Source: Pseudomonas sp. RGM2987 (GTDB taxonomy: Bacteria; Pseudomonadota; Gammaproteobacteria; Pseudomonadales; Pseudomonadaceae). From it: a stretch of DNA of 64,000 bases. The notes beneath the pieces were generated by a model. The model was not told the DNA's origin and did not search any database. It saw only the letters and a list, made by a program, of their open reading frames with translations. The stretch is taken from assembly GCF_022952855.1 (NCBI RefSeq), contig NZ_JALJDX010000207.1, positions 16,997 to 80,996 of the forward strand, in the 5' to 3' direction. The stretch's first letter is position 1. Each line of letters opens with the position of its first letter. Of this stretch, positions 8,531 through 20,255 are shown piece by piece. Made by a program: the position numbers and the translations under genes.

Positions 8531-10440
8531 GCAATGAAGTGATCGGCAGCAACGCCCGCATCGAGCTGCTCAGCCCTCGGCTGGCGAACCAGATCGCCGC
8601 CGGCGAGGTGGTCGAGCGCCCGGCGTCGGTCATCAAGGAGTTGCTGGAAAACAGCCTCGATTCCGGGGCCAGGCGCATCGATGTGGACGTCGAGCAGGGC
8701 GGCGTCAAGTTGTTGCGGGTGCGCGATGATGGTGGCGGCATTTCCTCCGACGACCTGCCGCTGGCCCTGGCGCGTCACGCCACCAGCAAGATCCGCGACC
8801 TGGAGGACCTGGAGCGAGTCATGAGCCTGGGGTTCCGGGGTGAGGCGCTGGCGTCCATCAGTTCGGTGTCGCGCCTGACGCTCACCTCGCGCACCCGCGA
8901 CGCCGACCAGGCCTGGCAGGTCGAGACCGAGGGCCGGGACATGGCCTCGCGCGTCCAGCCGGCGGCGCACCCGGTGGGCACTTCGGTGGAAGTACGCGAC
9001 CTGTTTTTCAATACTCCGGCCCGGCGCAAGTTTCTCAAGGCCGAGAAAACCGAATTCGATCACCTGCAAGAAGTCATCAAGCGCCTGGCCCTGGCGCGTT
9101 TTGACGTGGCCTTCCATTTGCGCCACAACGGCAAGACCATCCTCAGCCTGCACGAGGCCCAGGACGATGCGGCCCGTGCCCGGCGCGTGGGGGCAGTGTG
9201 TGGCGCGGGGTTCCTCGAGCAGGCCTTGCCCATCGAGGTGGAGCGCAATGGCCTGCATCTGTGGGGTTGGGTCGGGTTGCCGACCTTTTCCCGCAGCCAG
9301 GCGGACTTGCAGTATTTCTACGTGAATGGCCGGGCGGTGCGCGACAAACTGGTGGCCCACGCGGTGCGCCAGGCGTATCGCGATGTGCTGTTCAATGGTC
9401 GGCATCCGACGTTCGTGCTGTTTTTCGAAGTCGACCCAGCCGTGGTGGACGTCAACGTGCACCCGACCAAGCACGAAGTGCGATTCCGGGACGGGCGCAT
9501 GGTCCACGATTTTCTCTACGGCACCTTGCACCGCGCCTTGGGCGACGTGCGCCCGGAAGACCAACTGGCGGCGCCGGCTGCGGTGGCCGGCATGGTCCGG
9601 CCGACCGGGCTTGAGGCCGGCGAGTTCGGGCCGCAAGGTGAGATGCGCCTGGCGGCCAATGCCTTGCTGGAACAACCCCAGCCCCAGCCGAGCTACAACA
9701 CCGCAGGCAGCGGTGCGGGCAGTGGCTATCAGTATCAATACACCCCGCGCCCGCAGTCGAACGTGCCGGCCGCCGAGGCCCAGGCGGCCTATCGCGAATT
9801 CTTCAAGCCCTTGCCTGAAAGCGCTGCGCCCGCGTTGCCTGATGGCCAGGGCGATATCCCGCCGCTGGGCTACGCCCTGGCGCAACTCAAAGGCATCTAC
9901 ATTCTTTCGGAAAACGCCCAGGGCCTGGTGCTGGTAGACATGCACGCCGCCCATGAGCGGATCATGTACGAGCGGCTGAAAATCGCCATGGCCAGCGAAG
10001 GCTTGAGTGGCCAGCCGCTGCTGGTGCCTGAATCCCTGGCCGTCAGCCAGCGCGAAGCCGATTGCGCCGAAGAACACGTGAGCTGGTTTCAGCGCCTGGG
10101 CTTCGAGCTGCAACGCCTGGGCCCGGAAACCCTGGCGATCCGCCAGATCCCGGCGTTGTTGAAACAGGCCGAGGCCAACCGACTGGTCAGCGATGTGCTG
10201 GCGGACCTGATGGAATACGGCACCAGCGACCGGATCCAGGCGCACCTGAACGAGCTGCTTGGCACAATGGCCTGCCACGGTGCGATTCGCGCCAACCGAC
10301 GCCTGGCCCTGCCGGAAATGAACGGCCTGCTGCGGGACATGGAAAACACCGAGCGCAGCGGTCAATGCAACCATGGCCGGCCGACCTGGACCCAATTGGG
10401 CCTGGACGACCTGGACAAACTGTTTTTGCGCGGTCGTTGA
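8527..10440 (+). CDS. mutL: DNA mismatch repair protein MutL
   Basis: MutL couples MutS mismatch recognition to strand removal. The 637-residue protein has the GHL ATPase N-domain ([41 protein letters not shown]), a variable Pro/Gln-rich linker (about 375-440), and a C-terminal dimerisation domain. The C-domain holds [12 protein letters not shown] at about residue 471, a close match to the DQHA(x)2E(x)4E metal-binding endonuclease motif with Met for Gln, so this MutL is probably a nicking enzyme, as expected in a species without MutH. The ATGA junction with amiB implies coupled translation. Confidence 0.97.
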   Translation: MSNEVIGSNARIELLSPRLANQIAAGEVVERPASVIKELLENSLDSGARRIDVDVEQGGVKLLRVRDDGGGISSDDLPLALARHATSKIRDLEDLERVMSLGFRGEALASISSVSRLTLTSRTRDADQAWQVETEGRDMASRVQPAAHPVGTSVEVRDLFFNTPARRKFLKAEKTEFDHLQEVIKRLALARFDVAFHLRHNGKTILSLHEAQDDAARARRVGAVCGAGFLEQALPIEVERNGLHLWGWVGLPTFSRSQADLQYFYVNGRAVRDKLVAHAVRQAYRDVLFNGRHPTFVLFFEVDPAVVDVNVHPTKHEVRFRDGRMVHDFLYGTLHRALGDVRPEDQLAAPAAVAGMVRPTGLEAGEFGPQGEMRLAANALLEQPQPQPSYNTAGSGAGSGYQYQYTPRPQSNVPAAEAQAAYREFFKPLPESAAPALPDGQGDIPPLGYALAQLKGIYILSENAQGLVLVDMHAAHERIMYERLKIAMASEGLSGQPLLVPESLAVSQREADCAEEHVSWFQRLGFELQRLGPETLAIRQIPALLKQAEANRLVSDVLADLMEYGTSDRIQAHLNELLGTMACHGAIRANRRLALPEMNGLLRDMENTERSGQCNHGRPTWTQLGLDDLDKLFLRGR

Positions 10441-11411
10441 TGAGCCAGTTGCCTCCGGCGATTTTCCTGATGGGCCCGACTGCGGCGGGCAAGACCGACC
10501 TGGCCATCGAGCTGACCAAAGTCCTGCCCTGCGAGCTGATCAGCGTCGATTCCGCGCTGGTCTACCGGGGCATGGACATCGGCACGGCCAAGCCGTCCAA
10601 GGCGCTGCTGGCCGAATTCCCTCACCGCCTGATCGATATCCTCGATCCGGCCGAAGCCTATTCGGCGGCGGATTTTCGTCGTGATGCGCTCCAGGCCATG
10701 GCCGAGATCACCGCGCGGGGCAAGATCCCGCTGCTGGTGGGCGGCACCATGCTGTATTACAAGGCGTTGGTCGACGGTCTGGCGGACATGCCGGCGGCCG
10801 ACCCCGAGGTGCGCGCGCAGATCGAAGAGGAGGCTGCGCGCCTTGGCTGGCAAGCCCTGCACGAACAATTGGCGGCGATCGACCCGGAGTCGGCGGCGCG
10901 TATCCACCCCAACGATCCGCAGCGGCTCAGCCGGGCGCTGGAGGTTTATCGGGTCAGCGGCCTGAGCATGACGGCCCTGCGCCAGCGACAATCTGCGCAA
11001 AGTACTGAAGCAGCCGCTTCGGGACTGCAACAATTGCCCTATACTGTCGCGAATCTGGCCATCGCTCCGGCGAACCGGCAAGTGCTGCACCGGCGAATTG
11101 AACAAAGATTCACTTTAATGTTGGAACAGGGATTCATCGACGAGGTCGTAGCCCTGCGTGAGCGAAGTGACCTGCATGCCGGGTTGCCGTCTATACGTGC
11201 TGTGGGTTACCGACAGGTCTGGGATTACCTGGACGGCAAGCTGACGTCAGCCGAGATGCAGGAGCGTGGGATCATTGCCACGCGCCAATTGGCGAAGCGC
11301 CAGTTCACCTGGCTGCGCAGCTGGACTGACCTGCATTGGCTCGACAGTCTCGATTGCGACAATCTGCCACGCGCCTTGAAATACCTTCGGACCATCTCCA
11401 TATTGAGCTGA
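10440..11411 (+). CDS. miaA: tRNA dimethylallyltransferase MiaA
   Basis: MiaA adds a dimethylallyl group to A37 of UNN-reading tRNAs. The 323-residue product opens with the P-loop [14 protein letters not shown], followed by [30 protein letters not shown] and the C-terminal region [16 protein letters not shown] typical of the family. The start codon shares one base with the mutL stop (TGATG). It stands directly before hfq, the conserved miaA-hfq pair of Gammaproteobacteria. Confidence 0.97.
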   Translation: MSQLPPAIFLMGPTAAGKTDLAIELTKVLPCELISVDSALVYRGMDIGTAKPSKALLAEFPHRLIDILDPAEAYSAADFRRDALQAMAEITARGKIPLLVGGTMLYYKALVDGLADMPAADPEVRAQIEEEAARLGWQALHEQLAAIDPESAARIHPNDPQRLSRALEVYRVSGLSMTALRQRQSAQSTEAAASGLQQLPYTVANLAIAPANRQVLHRRIEQRFTLMLEQGFIDEVVALRERSDLHAGLPSIRAVGYRQVWDYLDGKLTSAEMQERGIIATRQLAKRQFTWLRSWTDLHWLDSLDCDNLPRALKYLRTISILS

Positions 11412-11502
11412 GTCCTTGCAATTGCCGTCTATCCTTGGGGGTGTGACGGCCCAAGCCATCTGATTCCGATTTTTATTATTGATCCTTAAAGGAGTGCGGC
11501 AC

Positions 11503-11763
11503 ATGTCAAAAGGGCATTCGCTACAAGACCCTTACTTGAACACTTTACGTAAAGAAAAAGTTGGGGTGTCCATCTATCTGGTCAACGGGATCAAACTGCA
11601 AGGCACGATCGAGTCTTTCGACCAGTTCGTCATCCTTCTGAAAAACACCGTCAGCCAGATGGTCTACAAGCACGCGATCTCGACCGTCGTGCCGGTCCGT
11701 CCGATTCGTCTGCCTAGCGCAACCGAATCCGAAGGCGGCGACGCTGAGCCGGGTAACGCCTGA
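11503..11763 (+). CDS. hfq: RNA chaperone Hfq
   Basis: Hfq is the hexameric Sm-like chaperone for small-RNA regulation and Crc-mediated catabolite repression in Pseudomonas. The 86-residue product has the Sm1 block ([20 protein letters not shown]) and Sm2 block ([10 protein letters not shown]) and a short acidic tail rather than the long tail of the enteric protein, as is usual in this genus. The start at 11503 follows AAAGGAGTG; an earlier in-frame ATG adds eight non-conserved residues. The 91-base gap after miaA may hold an extra promoter. Confidence 0.98.
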   Translation: MSKGHSLQDPYLNTLRKEKVGVSIYLVNGIKLQGTIESFDQFVILLKNTVSQMVYKHAISTVVPVRPIRLPSATESEGGDAEPGNA

Positions 11764-11775
11764 TAGGAGTCTCCT

Positions 11776-13077
11776 TTGTTCTTTGAGCGCCACGGTGGTG
11801 GTGAACGGGCCATTCTCGTTCACTTGGATGGACAGGACCCTGAGGCGCGCGAAGATCCGCAGGAGTTTCAGGAACTGGCACTGTCGGCCGGCGCCGATAC
11901 CGTCGCGTTTTTCAACGTGCCGCGTCATCGGCCAACCGCCAAGTTCCTGATCGGCAGTGGCAAGGTCGAGGAGTTGCGCGACCTGGTCAAGGCCGAGCAC
12001 GTCGACCTGGTGATTTTCAATCACATCCTCACGCCCAGTCAGGAACGTAACCTCGAACGTGTCTTCGAGTGTCGCGTGATCGACCGGACCGGGCTGATTC
12101 TCGACATCTTCGCCCAACGCGCCCGCACCCATGAAGGCAAGCTCCAGGTCGAACTGGCCCAGCTTGAGCACATGAGTACGCGGCTGGTTCGCGGCTGGAC
12201 TCACCTTGAGCGGCAGAAGGGCGGTATCGGTCTGCGCGGCCCGGGTGAAACCCAGCTGGAAACCGACCGGCGCCTGCTGCGGGTCCGCCTGCGCCAGATC
12301 AAGGGGCGGCTGGAGAAGGTCCGCAGCCAGCGCGAGCAGTCGCGTCGCGGTCGCAAGCGCGCCGATATCCCGACGGTTTCACTGGTGGGTTATACCAACG
12401 CCGGCAAATCGACCCTGTTCAACAACGTGACCCAGTCCGACGTCTACGCCGCCGACCAGTTGTTCGCCACGCTCGACCCGACCCTGCGCCGGCTCGACCT
12501 GGACGACCTCGGGCCGATCGTGCTGGCCGACACCGTGGGTTTCATCCGTCACTTGCCGCATAAGCTGGTCGAGGCTTTCCGGGCTACGCTCGAAGAGTCG
12601 AGCAATTCCGACCTGCTGCTGCACGTGATCGATGCCGCCGAGCCGGACCGGATGCTGCAGATCGAGCAGGTGATGGTGGTGCTGGGCGAGATCGGGGCCC
12701 AGGACTTGCCGATCCTCGAGGTATACAACAAACTCGATTTGCTCGAAGGCGTGGAGCCGCAGATCCAGCGCGATGCCGACGGCAAGCCGCAGCGGGTCTG
12801 GCTGTCGGCCCGCGACGGTACTGGCCTGGACCTGCTCAAGCAGGCCGTGGCCGAGTTGTTGGGTGACGACCTGTTCGTCGGCACCCTGAAGTTGCCGCAA
12901 CGTTTCGCCCGGCTGCGCGCCCAGTTCTTCGAGCTGGGGGCGGTGCAGCAGGAACAGCACGACGAGGAAGGCACCTGCCTGCTGGCCGTGCGCCTGCCCC
13001 GGTCGGAGTTGAACCGCCTGGTCAGTCGCGAAGGGCTGGAACCGGCGGAGTTCATCGAGCAACACACTTTGCAATAA
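11776..13077 (+). CDS. hflX: Ribosome-associated GTPase HflX
   Basis: HflX binds 50S subunits and splits stalled ribosomes after heat or antibiotic stress. The 433-residue product has the N-terminal HflX domain (GSGKVEEL, FNHILTPSQERNLE), a basic coiled-coil (about 160-200), and a G domain with GYTNAGKSTLFN, DTVGFIRHLP and NKLD. The start is TTG at 11776, fixed by the TAGGAG site eight bases before it and by the conserved N-terminus MFFERHGGGERA. It follows hfq by 12 bases, the classic hfq-hflX-hflKC order. Confidence 0.96.
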   Translation: MFFERHGGGERAILVHLDGQDPEAREDPQEFQELALSAGADTVAFFNVPRHRPTAKFLIGSGKVEELRDLVKAEHVDLVIFNHILTPSQERNLERVFECRVIDRTGLILDIFAQRARTHEGKLQVELAQLEHMSTRLVRGWTHLERQKGGIGLRGPGETQLETDRRLLRVRLRQIKGRLEKVRSQREQSRRGRKRADIPTVSLVGYTNAGKSTLFNNVTQSDVYAADQLFATLDPTLRRLDLDDLGPIVLADTVGFIRHLPHKLVEAFRATLEESSNSDLLLHVIDAAEPDRMLQIEQVMVVLGEIGAQDLPILEVYNKLDLLEGVEPQIQRDADGKPQRVWLSARDGTGLDLLKQAVAELLGDDLFVGTLKLPQRFARLRAQFFELGAVQQEQHDEEGTCLLAVRLPRSELNRLVSREGLEPAEFIEQHTLQ

Positions 13078-13162
13078 AAGCCTGAGAAAGCGGTGTCAGG
13101 CATTCTGTAGCATTGGTCGGCGCGCCGTGGGTGCGTCTTTGCTTTATCAGATGGAGAGCGCT

Positions 13163-14338
13163 ATGGCTTGGAATGAGCCGGGTGGCAACTCGAATAACCA
13201 GGATCCCTGGGGCGGCAAGCGTCGTAACAACGGCGACCGCAAGGGGCCACCGGATCTCGATGAGGCCTTCCGCAAGCTGCAGGAAAGCCTGAACGGTTTG
13301 TTCGGTGGTGGTAAGAAACGCGGTGACGATGGCGGCGGTCGTCCGGGCAAGGGCGGCGGTTTCGGCCTGCTCGGCATCGGTCTTGTCGTGCTCGCGGCTG
13401 TCTGGCTGTACAGCGCCGTGTATGTCGTGGACGAGCAGGAGCAGGCCGTGGTGCTGCGCTTCGGCAAGTATTACGAGACGGTTGGTCCGGGCCTGAACAT
13501 CTACTTCCCGCCAATCGATCAGAAGTACATGGAAAACGTCACGCGCGAGCGTGCCTACACCAAGCAGGGCCAGATGCTCACCGAAGATGAGAACATCGTC
13601 GAAGTGCCGCTGACCGTGCAGTACAAGATCACCAACCTGCAGGACTTCGTGCTGAACGTCGACCAGCCGGAAATCAGCCTGCAACACGCAACCGAAAGCG
13701 CCCTGCGCCATGTGGTGGGTTCCACCGCCATGGACCAGGTGCTGACCGAAGGCCGTGAACTGATGGCCAGCGAGATCAAGGAGCGCCTGCAACGGTTCCT
13801 CGACACCTATCGCACCGGCATCACCGTGACCCAGGTCAACGTGCAGAGCGCCGCGGCACCGCGTGAAGTCCAGGAAGCCTTCGATGACGTGATCCGCGCC
13901 CGTGAAGACGAGCAGCGTTCACGCAACCAGGCCGAAACCTATGCCAACGGCGTCGTGCCGGAAGCCCGTGGCCAGGCCCAGCGGATCATCGAGGACGCCA
14001 ACGGTTACCGCGACGAAGTGGTCTCCCGTGCCAAGGGTGAGGCCGATCGCTTCACCAAGCTGGTGGCCGAGTATCGCAAGGCCCCTGAGGTGACCCGTCA
14101 GCGCCTGTACCTGGACACCATGCAGGAAGTCTTCAGCAACACCAGCAAGGTCCTCGTGACCGGCAACAAGAACGGCCAGAGCAATCTGCTGTACCTGCCG
14201 CTGGACAAGATGGTCGAGGGCGGTCGCAATACCAGCACGCCGCCGACCGGCAGCACGGCGGCCGCCAGCAATGAAGCCAATGCCCGTGCGGCGGCGGACC
14301 TGCAGCAACAGCAAGCACGTACCAGGGAGAGTCGCTGA
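13163..14338 (+). CDS. hflK: FtsH modulator HflK (SPFH/prohibitin family)
   Basis: HflK and HflC form a large membrane cage around FtsH and limit its access to membrane substrates. The 391-residue protein has a Gly/Asn-rich cytoplasmic N-terminus (NEPGGNSNNQDPWGG), one membrane helix (about 78-98, LLGIGLVVLAAVWLYSAVYV), an SPFH domain (about 100-280), a long helical region and a Gln/Ala-rich tail. The start at 13163 lies behind a GGAGAGCG site; upstream in-frame starts would add a non-conserved 12 residues. The stop shares its last base with the hflC start. Confidence 0.95.
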   Translation: MAWNEPGGNSNNQDPWGGKRRNNGDRKGPPDLDEAFRKLQESLNGLFGGGKKRGDDGGGRPGKGGGFGLLGIGLVVLAAVWLYSAVYVVDEQEQAVVLRFGKYYETVGPGLNIYFPPIDQKYMENVTRERAYTKQGQMLTEDENIVEVPLTVQYKITNLQDFVLNVDQPEISLQHATESALRHVVGSTAMDQVLTEGRELMASEIKERLQRFLDTYRTGITVTQVNVQSAAAPREVQEAFDDVIRAREDEQRSRNQAETYANGVVPEARGQAQRIIEDANGYRDEVVSRAKGEADRFTKLVAEYRKAPEVTRQRLYLDTMQEVFSNTSKVLVTGNKNGQSNLLYLPLDKMVEGGRNTSTPPTGSTAAASNEANARAAADLQQQQARTRESR

Positions 14339-15207
14339 TGAGCAATAAATCACTGATCGCCCTTATTGTCGGTGTCGTCGTGGCGATCGCTGCCTGGAAC
14401 TGCTTCTACATCGTGGCTCAGACCGAGCGCGCGGTGTTGCTGCAATTCGGTCGCGTGGTCCAGGCGGATGTCCAGCCTGGCCTGCATGTGAAGGTGCCGT
14501 ACGTCAACAAGGTGCGCAAGTTCGACGCTCGCCTGATGACGCTGGATGCGCCGACGCAACGCTTCCTGACGCTGGAAAAGAAAGCCGTGATGGTGGATGC
14601 CTATGCCAAGTGGCGCGTGAAGGATGCCGAGCGCTTCTACACCGCGACGTCCGGCCTGAAGCAGATTGCCGACGAGCGCTTGTCCCGTCGCCTGGAATCG
14701 GGCCTGCGTGACCAGTTCGGTAAGCGCACGCTGCATGAAGTGGTGTCCGGTGAGCGTGATGCGCTCATGGCCGACATCACCCGTTCGCTGAACACGATGG
14801 CGGAAAAGGAGCTGGGTATCGAAGTGGTCGATGTCCGGGTCAAGGCCATCGACCTGCCGAAGGAAGTGAACCGCAGCGTGTTCGAGCGGATGAGCACCGA
14901 GCGCGAGCGTGAAGCCCGCGAGCACCGCGCCAAGGGTAACGAGCTGGCCGAGGGCATTCGTGCCGACGCCGATCGCCAACGTCGCGTGCTGCTGGCTGAA
15001 GCCTATCGTGAATCGGAAGAGGTTCGCGGTGATGGCGACGCCCAGTCCGCCGCGATCTACGCCAAGGCCTACGGCCAGGACCAGGAGTTCTACGCGTTCT
15101 ACCGTAGCCTGCGTGCCTACCGTGAAAGCTTCGCGAACAAATCCGACGTATTGGTCCTGGACCCAAGCAGCGACTTCTTCCATTACCTGGAGAAGGCCAA
15201 GCCTTGA
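14338..15207 (+). CDS. hflC: FtsH modulator HflC (SPFH/prohibitin family)
   Basis: HflC is the partner of HflK in the FtsH-regulating complex. The 289-residue product has an N-terminal membrane helix (about 7-25, LIALIVGVVVAIAAWNCFYI), the SPFH domain (about 20-190; TERAVLLQFGRV, GLHVKVPYVNKV) and the charged helix rich in Glu and Arg that packs in the cage wall (MSTEREREAREHRAKG). It begins inside the hflK stop codon (TGATG). Two hairpins close the operon downstream. Confidence 0.96.
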   Translation: MSNKSLIALIVGVVVAIAAWNCFYIVAQTERAVLLQFGRVVQADVQPGLHVKVPYVNKVRKFDARLMTLDAPTQRFLTLEKKAVMVDAYAKWRVKDAERFYTATSGLKQIADERLSRRLESGLRDQFGKRTLHEVVSGERDALMADITRSLNTMAEKELGIEVVDVRVKAIDLPKEVNRSVFERMSTEREREAREHRAKGNELAEGIRADADRQRRVLLAEAYRESEEVRGDGDAQSAAIYAKAYGQDQEFYAFYRSLRAYRESFANKSDVLVLDPSSDFFHYLEKAKP

Positions 15208-15226
15208 TACGGCGTTGACCTTGGGG

Positions 15227-15261
15227 CACTCCGCCCGGCGGCTAAAGCGTCGGGCGGGGTG
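15227..15261 (+). terminator. GC-rich hairpin after hflC (weak terminator)
   Basis: Arms CACTCCGCCCG and CGGGCGGGGTG pair over 11 bases with one G-U pair around a 13-base loop. No proper T-run follows, so it may stabilise the mRNA end or act only with the stronger terminator 32 bases later. Confidence 0.5.
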
Positions 15262-15292
15262 ATCCTTTGGGAAAACGTGTGTATGATGCGGC

Positions 15293-15317
15293 AGCCGGGA
15301 AATTCCCGGCTTTTTTG
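15293..15317 (+). terminator. Rho-independent terminator between hflC and hisZ
   Basis: Arms AGCCGGGA and TCCCGGCT close on an AAT loop and are followed by six T. The rest of the 325-base hflC-hisZ gap (15208-15532) shows no convincing gene; a TATGAT hexamer at 15281-15286 just before this hairpin could be a -10 element but has no good -35. Confidence 0.8.
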
Positions 15318-15532
15318 CGTCTGCACGTTCGATTGCGGTTCAAGTGGCAGGCGTCGGGTTGAACGACTCGACAGGTTTTTCGAGGAAAGTGCCGGACGAG
15401 GCCGATTGCAGGCCATTCGTCACGTCGCTCTTGCGCGTGTTTAACCCATGGGGTGCGCATGACGCAGGCATTTTCTGCTTCACTCAAGGCTTGCCCGAGG
15501 GCTGGCCGCCCGGACCATAGGGGAATGGCGTA

Positions 15533-16720
15533 ATGGCAACGGTAGACCGCTGGCTGCTGCCAGATGGCATCGAAGAAGTACTGCCACCGGAAGCTGCGCG
15601 TATCGAAGTAGCGCGTCGGCAGGTGTTGGATCTGTTCCAGAGCTGGGGTTACGAATTCGTCGTTACCCCGCATATCGAGTACCTGGAATCCCTGCTGACC
15701 GGCGCGGGCCAGGACCTGGATCTGCGCACCTTCAAGGTTATCGACCCGCAGTCGGGCCGGCAGATGGGCTTTAGGGCCGACATCACGCCGCAAGTGGCGC
15801 GCATCGACGCCCACACCCTGCGCCGCGAAGGCCCCAACCGCCTGTGCTATGCCGGCAGTGTGCTGCACGCCCAGCCGCGGGCCTTGTCATCGTCGCGCAG
15901 CCCGATCCAGCTGGGCGCCGAGTTGTATGGCGACGCCAGCCCGAGCAGCGACGTAGAAGTCATCAGCCTGATGTTGGCCATGTTGCAACTGGCTGACGTG
16001 CCGGATGTCCACATGGACCTGGGGCATGTCGGCATCTACCGCGGCCTGGCCCGCGCGGCCGGTTTGTCCGGCGAAGTGGAACAACAGTTGTTCGACGCCC
16101 TGCAACGCAAGGCCATTGACGAAGTCATCAGCCTGACCGAAGGCTTGCCGGCAGACCTGTCGGGCATGCTGCGGGCGCTGGTGGACCTGTGTGGCGGGCG
16201 TGAGGTGCTGGAGGCTGCCCGTGAGCGCCTGGCCCAGGCGCCGGCGCCGGTATTGGCGGCGCTGGACGACTTGCTGGCCATTGCCGAGCGGCTGTCGGTG
16301 CGCTTCCCCGAGCTGCCGTTGTATTTCGACCTGGGTGAGTTGCGCGGTTATCACTACCACACCGGTGTCGTGTTTGCGGTCTTCGTACCGGGCGTGGGCC
16401 AGTCCATCGCCCAGGGCGGTCGCTATGACGATATCGGCGCCGACTTCGGTCGCGCCCGTCCGGCCACCGGCTTCTCTACCGATTTGAAAACCCTGGTGAC
16501 CCTGGGGCGTGCTGAAATCGAGCTACCGTCCGGCGGTATCTGGATGCCTGACAGTACGGATGCGGCACTCTGGCAGACGGTCTGCCAGTTGCGCAGTGAG
16601 GGTCAGCGAGTCGTCCAGGCTTTGCCTGGGCAACCCGTGGCCGCCGCCCGTGAAGCGGACTGCGACCGGCAATTGATTCAGCAGAATGGGCTTTGGCAAG
16701 TATTGCCGCTGGCTTCTTGA
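15533..16720 (+). CDS. hisZ: ATP phosphoribosyltransferase regulatory subunit HisZ
   Basis: HisZ is a catalytically dead paralogue of histidyl-tRNA synthetase that activates the short form of HisG in the first step of histidine synthesis. The 395-residue product has class II synthetase-like blocks ([64 protein letters not shown]) but no C-terminal anticodon-binding domain. Length is typical. The start is preceded by AGGGGAATGG. purA follows, the usual Pseudomonas order hflKC-hisZ-purA. Confidence 0.94.
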   Translation: MATVDRWLLPDGIEEVLPPEAARIEVARRQVLDLFQSWGYEFVVTPHIEYLESLLTGAGQDLDLRTFKVIDPQSGRQMGFRADITPQVARIDAHTLRREGPNRLCYAGSVLHAQPRALSSSRSPIQLGAELYGDASPSSDVEVISLMLAMLQLADVPDVHMDLGHVGIYRGLARAAGLSGEVEQQLFDALQRKAIDEVISLTEGLPADLSGMLRALVDLCGGREVLEAARERLAQAPAPVLAALDDLLAIAERLSVRFPELPLYFDLGELRGYHYHTGVVFAVFVPGVGQSIAQGGRYDDIGADFGRARPATGFSTDLKTLVTLGRAEIELPSGGIWMPDSTDAALWQTVCQLRSEGQRVVQALPGQPVAAAREADCDRQLIQQNGLWQVLPLAS

Positions 16721-18067
<1,347 letters not shown>

Positions 18068-18085
18068 TAAGTCGTTGATGTAAAA

Positions 18086-18116
18086 AACAAAGGACCCTTG
18101 TTTGGGTCCTTTGTCG
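18086..18116 (+). terminator. Rho-independent terminator after purA
   Basis: Arms AAAGGACCC and GGGTCCTTT around TTGTTT, preceded by an A-run and followed by TGTCGTTTC. It separates purA from the chemoreceptor gene. Confidence 0.85.
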
Positions 18117-18217
18117 TTTCTGCCGGCCCGGCGGCACGACACTTGCTGTGAATGTCCATTACAGGCACCTCTTGACGAGTGCCATCAAATTAATGGCGTT
18201 TGCTAGAGGGATTTCCC

Positions 18218-20152
18218 GTGTCGGCTGTTCTCTCATTGTTACAAAGCCGTTTGCTGCGGCCGGTGTTCGTTACCCTTGGTATCGCCCTTTTGGTGCAGGT
18301 GCTGGTGGCTGTCGCGCTGACCCGAAGCACGGTCACGGCCCTCGAGGCGGACCTCGGTTCGCGGCTGGGGGCTGACAGTCAGAAGCTCTCGGCTGAGCTG
18401 GAACAGGCCGGGCGCGAAGTCACCTCAAGCCTGGACAGTCTGTCCGCCAATACCCGTCAGCGCCTGAATGCCGGGCTTTCTGCCCGTCTGAAGGATGAAC
18501 AGGCGCAGCTGCGTGGCACCCTGGAAAAGGACTTGCGCGATTCCGCCAATGATATGGCGCAACTCCTGGCCTCCGTCGCACCCCGCGCCATGTGGGACAA
18601 CGACGTCCCTACGCTGTCCGAGTTCGCCCGTCGCGCCCAGCGCAATCCCAACGTGCTGTTCGTCATTTACGACGACGCTGCCGGTGAGCACCTGACCCGC
18701 TACCTGAACCGGGAAAACCCGATCAACAAGGCCTTGCTGGAAAAGGGCAAGGGCGAGCGGGCGTTGGACAAAGTGCTGGATGCGGCGAAGAGCGATCCAT
18801 CGGTGTATTACCTGGAAGCCTCGATCAACCCCAACGGCGTGGAGATCGGCAAGGTCTTGATGGGCGTCTCCACGGCGTCCGTGGAGACCGACCTGGAGGC
18901 GCTGGACCAGCGCTTCGCGGCTCTGATTGCCAGCAGCGACCAGTTGGTCGGTGACAGCCTCAAGGGGGCTGCGGCCGACAGCGCCACCGCCATGCGCGGC
19001 CGCCTGCAATCGGCGCAGGCCACCGCCACGCAGATGCAGACCAACACCGCCAGCACCGTGCAGGAAGCTGCCAGTACCTTACGCTGGCGCATCGGCCTGG
19101 GCCTGGCGCTGGTGGGCTTTGGTGTGTTGCTGCTGTTGGCCGTGGTCCTGGGGCGCCGGGTGGTCAACCGCCTGAAGCTGTTGATCGCGGCGATGAATGA
19201 TCTGGCGGCGGGCGAGGGTGACTTGACCAAGCGCGTGCAAATCAGCAGCAAGGACGAAATCGGCGACATGGCCTCGGCGGTCAATCGCTTTGTGGATAAG
19301 TTGCAGCCCATCGTGCGCGAGGCAGGCGATGTCGCCCAGCGCACCGGTGTGGAAATCGGCGCGATGACTTTGCGTAACTCCGGCGCCGATGCCGCGGCCG
19401 GGATGCAGCGCGATGAGGTGGCCGAGAGCCTGCGTGCGCTGTCGCAAATGGCCGATGAGGCGCAATCGGAAAGCCAGGCCATGCAGGCGGCCTTGCAACA
19501 AGTGGTGGAGATTCGCCAGGCCACCGACGAAAACACCCGGACCTCGGCCAAGGTCAGCGGTTTGATCGAGGCACTGGCCGGACAGGTGGACACCGGGGCA
19601 AAAGTTATCGAGCGGCTGGCGCAGCAGAGCGAGCAGATCGAAGTGGTATTGACGGTGATCCACGGCATCGCCGAGCAGACCAACCTACTGGCCTTGAACG
19701 CGGCCATCGAAGCCGCGCGGGCCGGGGAAACCGGGCGTGGCTTTGCGGTGGTGGCCGATGAGGTGCGGGCGTTGGCGAGCAAGACCCAAAGCTCCACGGG
19801 CGACATCCAGGCGCATATCGTGGCGTTGCAGCAAGGCGCTCGCGAAGCGGTGGCGGCGATTGGCCAGGCCGGGCGCCAGGCCAACGAGGGCTTGCTGGTG
19901 CTGCGTGACAGCGCGCGTTTGCAGCAATCGGTGCAGACCTCCGTGGAGCAGGTGCACGCGGCCATCGGTCTTGCGACCCAGGCGGCAGCCCATCAGGCCC
20001 AGGGCGCGCAAGCGGTGCGCGGAAGAGTGGAAACCATCCACGTCCAGGCTGAGAAAGCCGCCCAGGCCGTGGTCGAGACCACTGCCAGCGGCAAGGTGCT
20101 GGACGGCCTGGCGGCGCAGTTGAAAGCGAGCCTGGGGCAGTTCAGGGCTTGA
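18218..20152 (+). CDS. Methyl-accepting chemotaxis protein
   Basis: A 644-residue transducer: first membrane helix at about 12-35 ([23 protein letters not shown]), a helical periplasmic sensor region to about 285 with a PAS-like stretch ([18 protein letters not shown]), second membrane helix (about 292-315), HAMP domain, then a signalling domain with the hairpin tip [22 protein letters not shown] and [14 protein letters not shown], which contacts CheA and CheW. The GTG start at 18218 follows TAGAGGGA; a TTG six codons earlier is less likely. The ligand cannot be told from sequence. It appears to be a single-gene unit. Confidence 0.92.
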   Translation: MSAVLSLLQSRLLRPVFVTLGIALLVQVLVAVALTRSTVTALEADLGSRLGADSQKLSAELEQAGREVTSSLDSLSANTRQRLNAGLSARLKDEQAQLRGTLEKDLRDSANDMAQLLASVAPRAMWDNDVPTLSEFARRAQRNPNVLFVIYDDAAGEHLTRYLNRENPINKALLEKGKGERALDKVLDAAKSDPSVYYLEASINPNGVEIGKVLMGVSTASVETDLEALDQRFAALIASSDQLVGDSLKGAAADSATAMRGRLQSAQATATQMQTNTASTVQEAASTLRWRIGLGLALVGFGVLLLLAVVLGRRVVNRLKLLIAAMNDLAAGEGDLTKRVQISSKDEIGDMASAVNRFVDKLQPIVREAGDVAQRTGVEIGAMTLRNSGADAAAGMQRDEVAESLRALSQMADEAQSESQAMQAALQQVVEIRQATDENTRTSAKVSGLIEALAGQVDTGAKVIERLAQQSEQIEVVLTVIHGIAEQTNLLALNAAIEAARAGETGRGFAVVADEVRALASKTQSSTGDIQAHIVALQQGAREAVAAIGQAGRQANEGLLVLRDSARLQQSVQTSVEQVHAAIGLATQAAAHQAQGAQAVRGRVETIHVQAEKAAQAVVETTASGKVLDGLAAQLKASLGQFRA

Positions 20153-20172
20153 TCGTTGCCCGGGCTGACCTC

Positions 20173-20248
20173 ATCGCGAGCAGGCTCGCTCCCACAGCTG
20201 TCCTCGAGTGTGTACTCGGGCCAATGTGGGAGCGAGCCTGCTCGCGAT
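20173..20248. repeat. REP doublet, family B
   Basis: Inverted copies of the unit ATCGCGAGCAGGCTCGCTCC, with CCACA next to the centre, around CTCGAGTGTGTACTCGGG, which is itself a short hairpin. It separates the convergent chemoreceptor and iron-permease genes. Confidence 0.85.
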
Positions 20249-20255
20249 AGCCATT

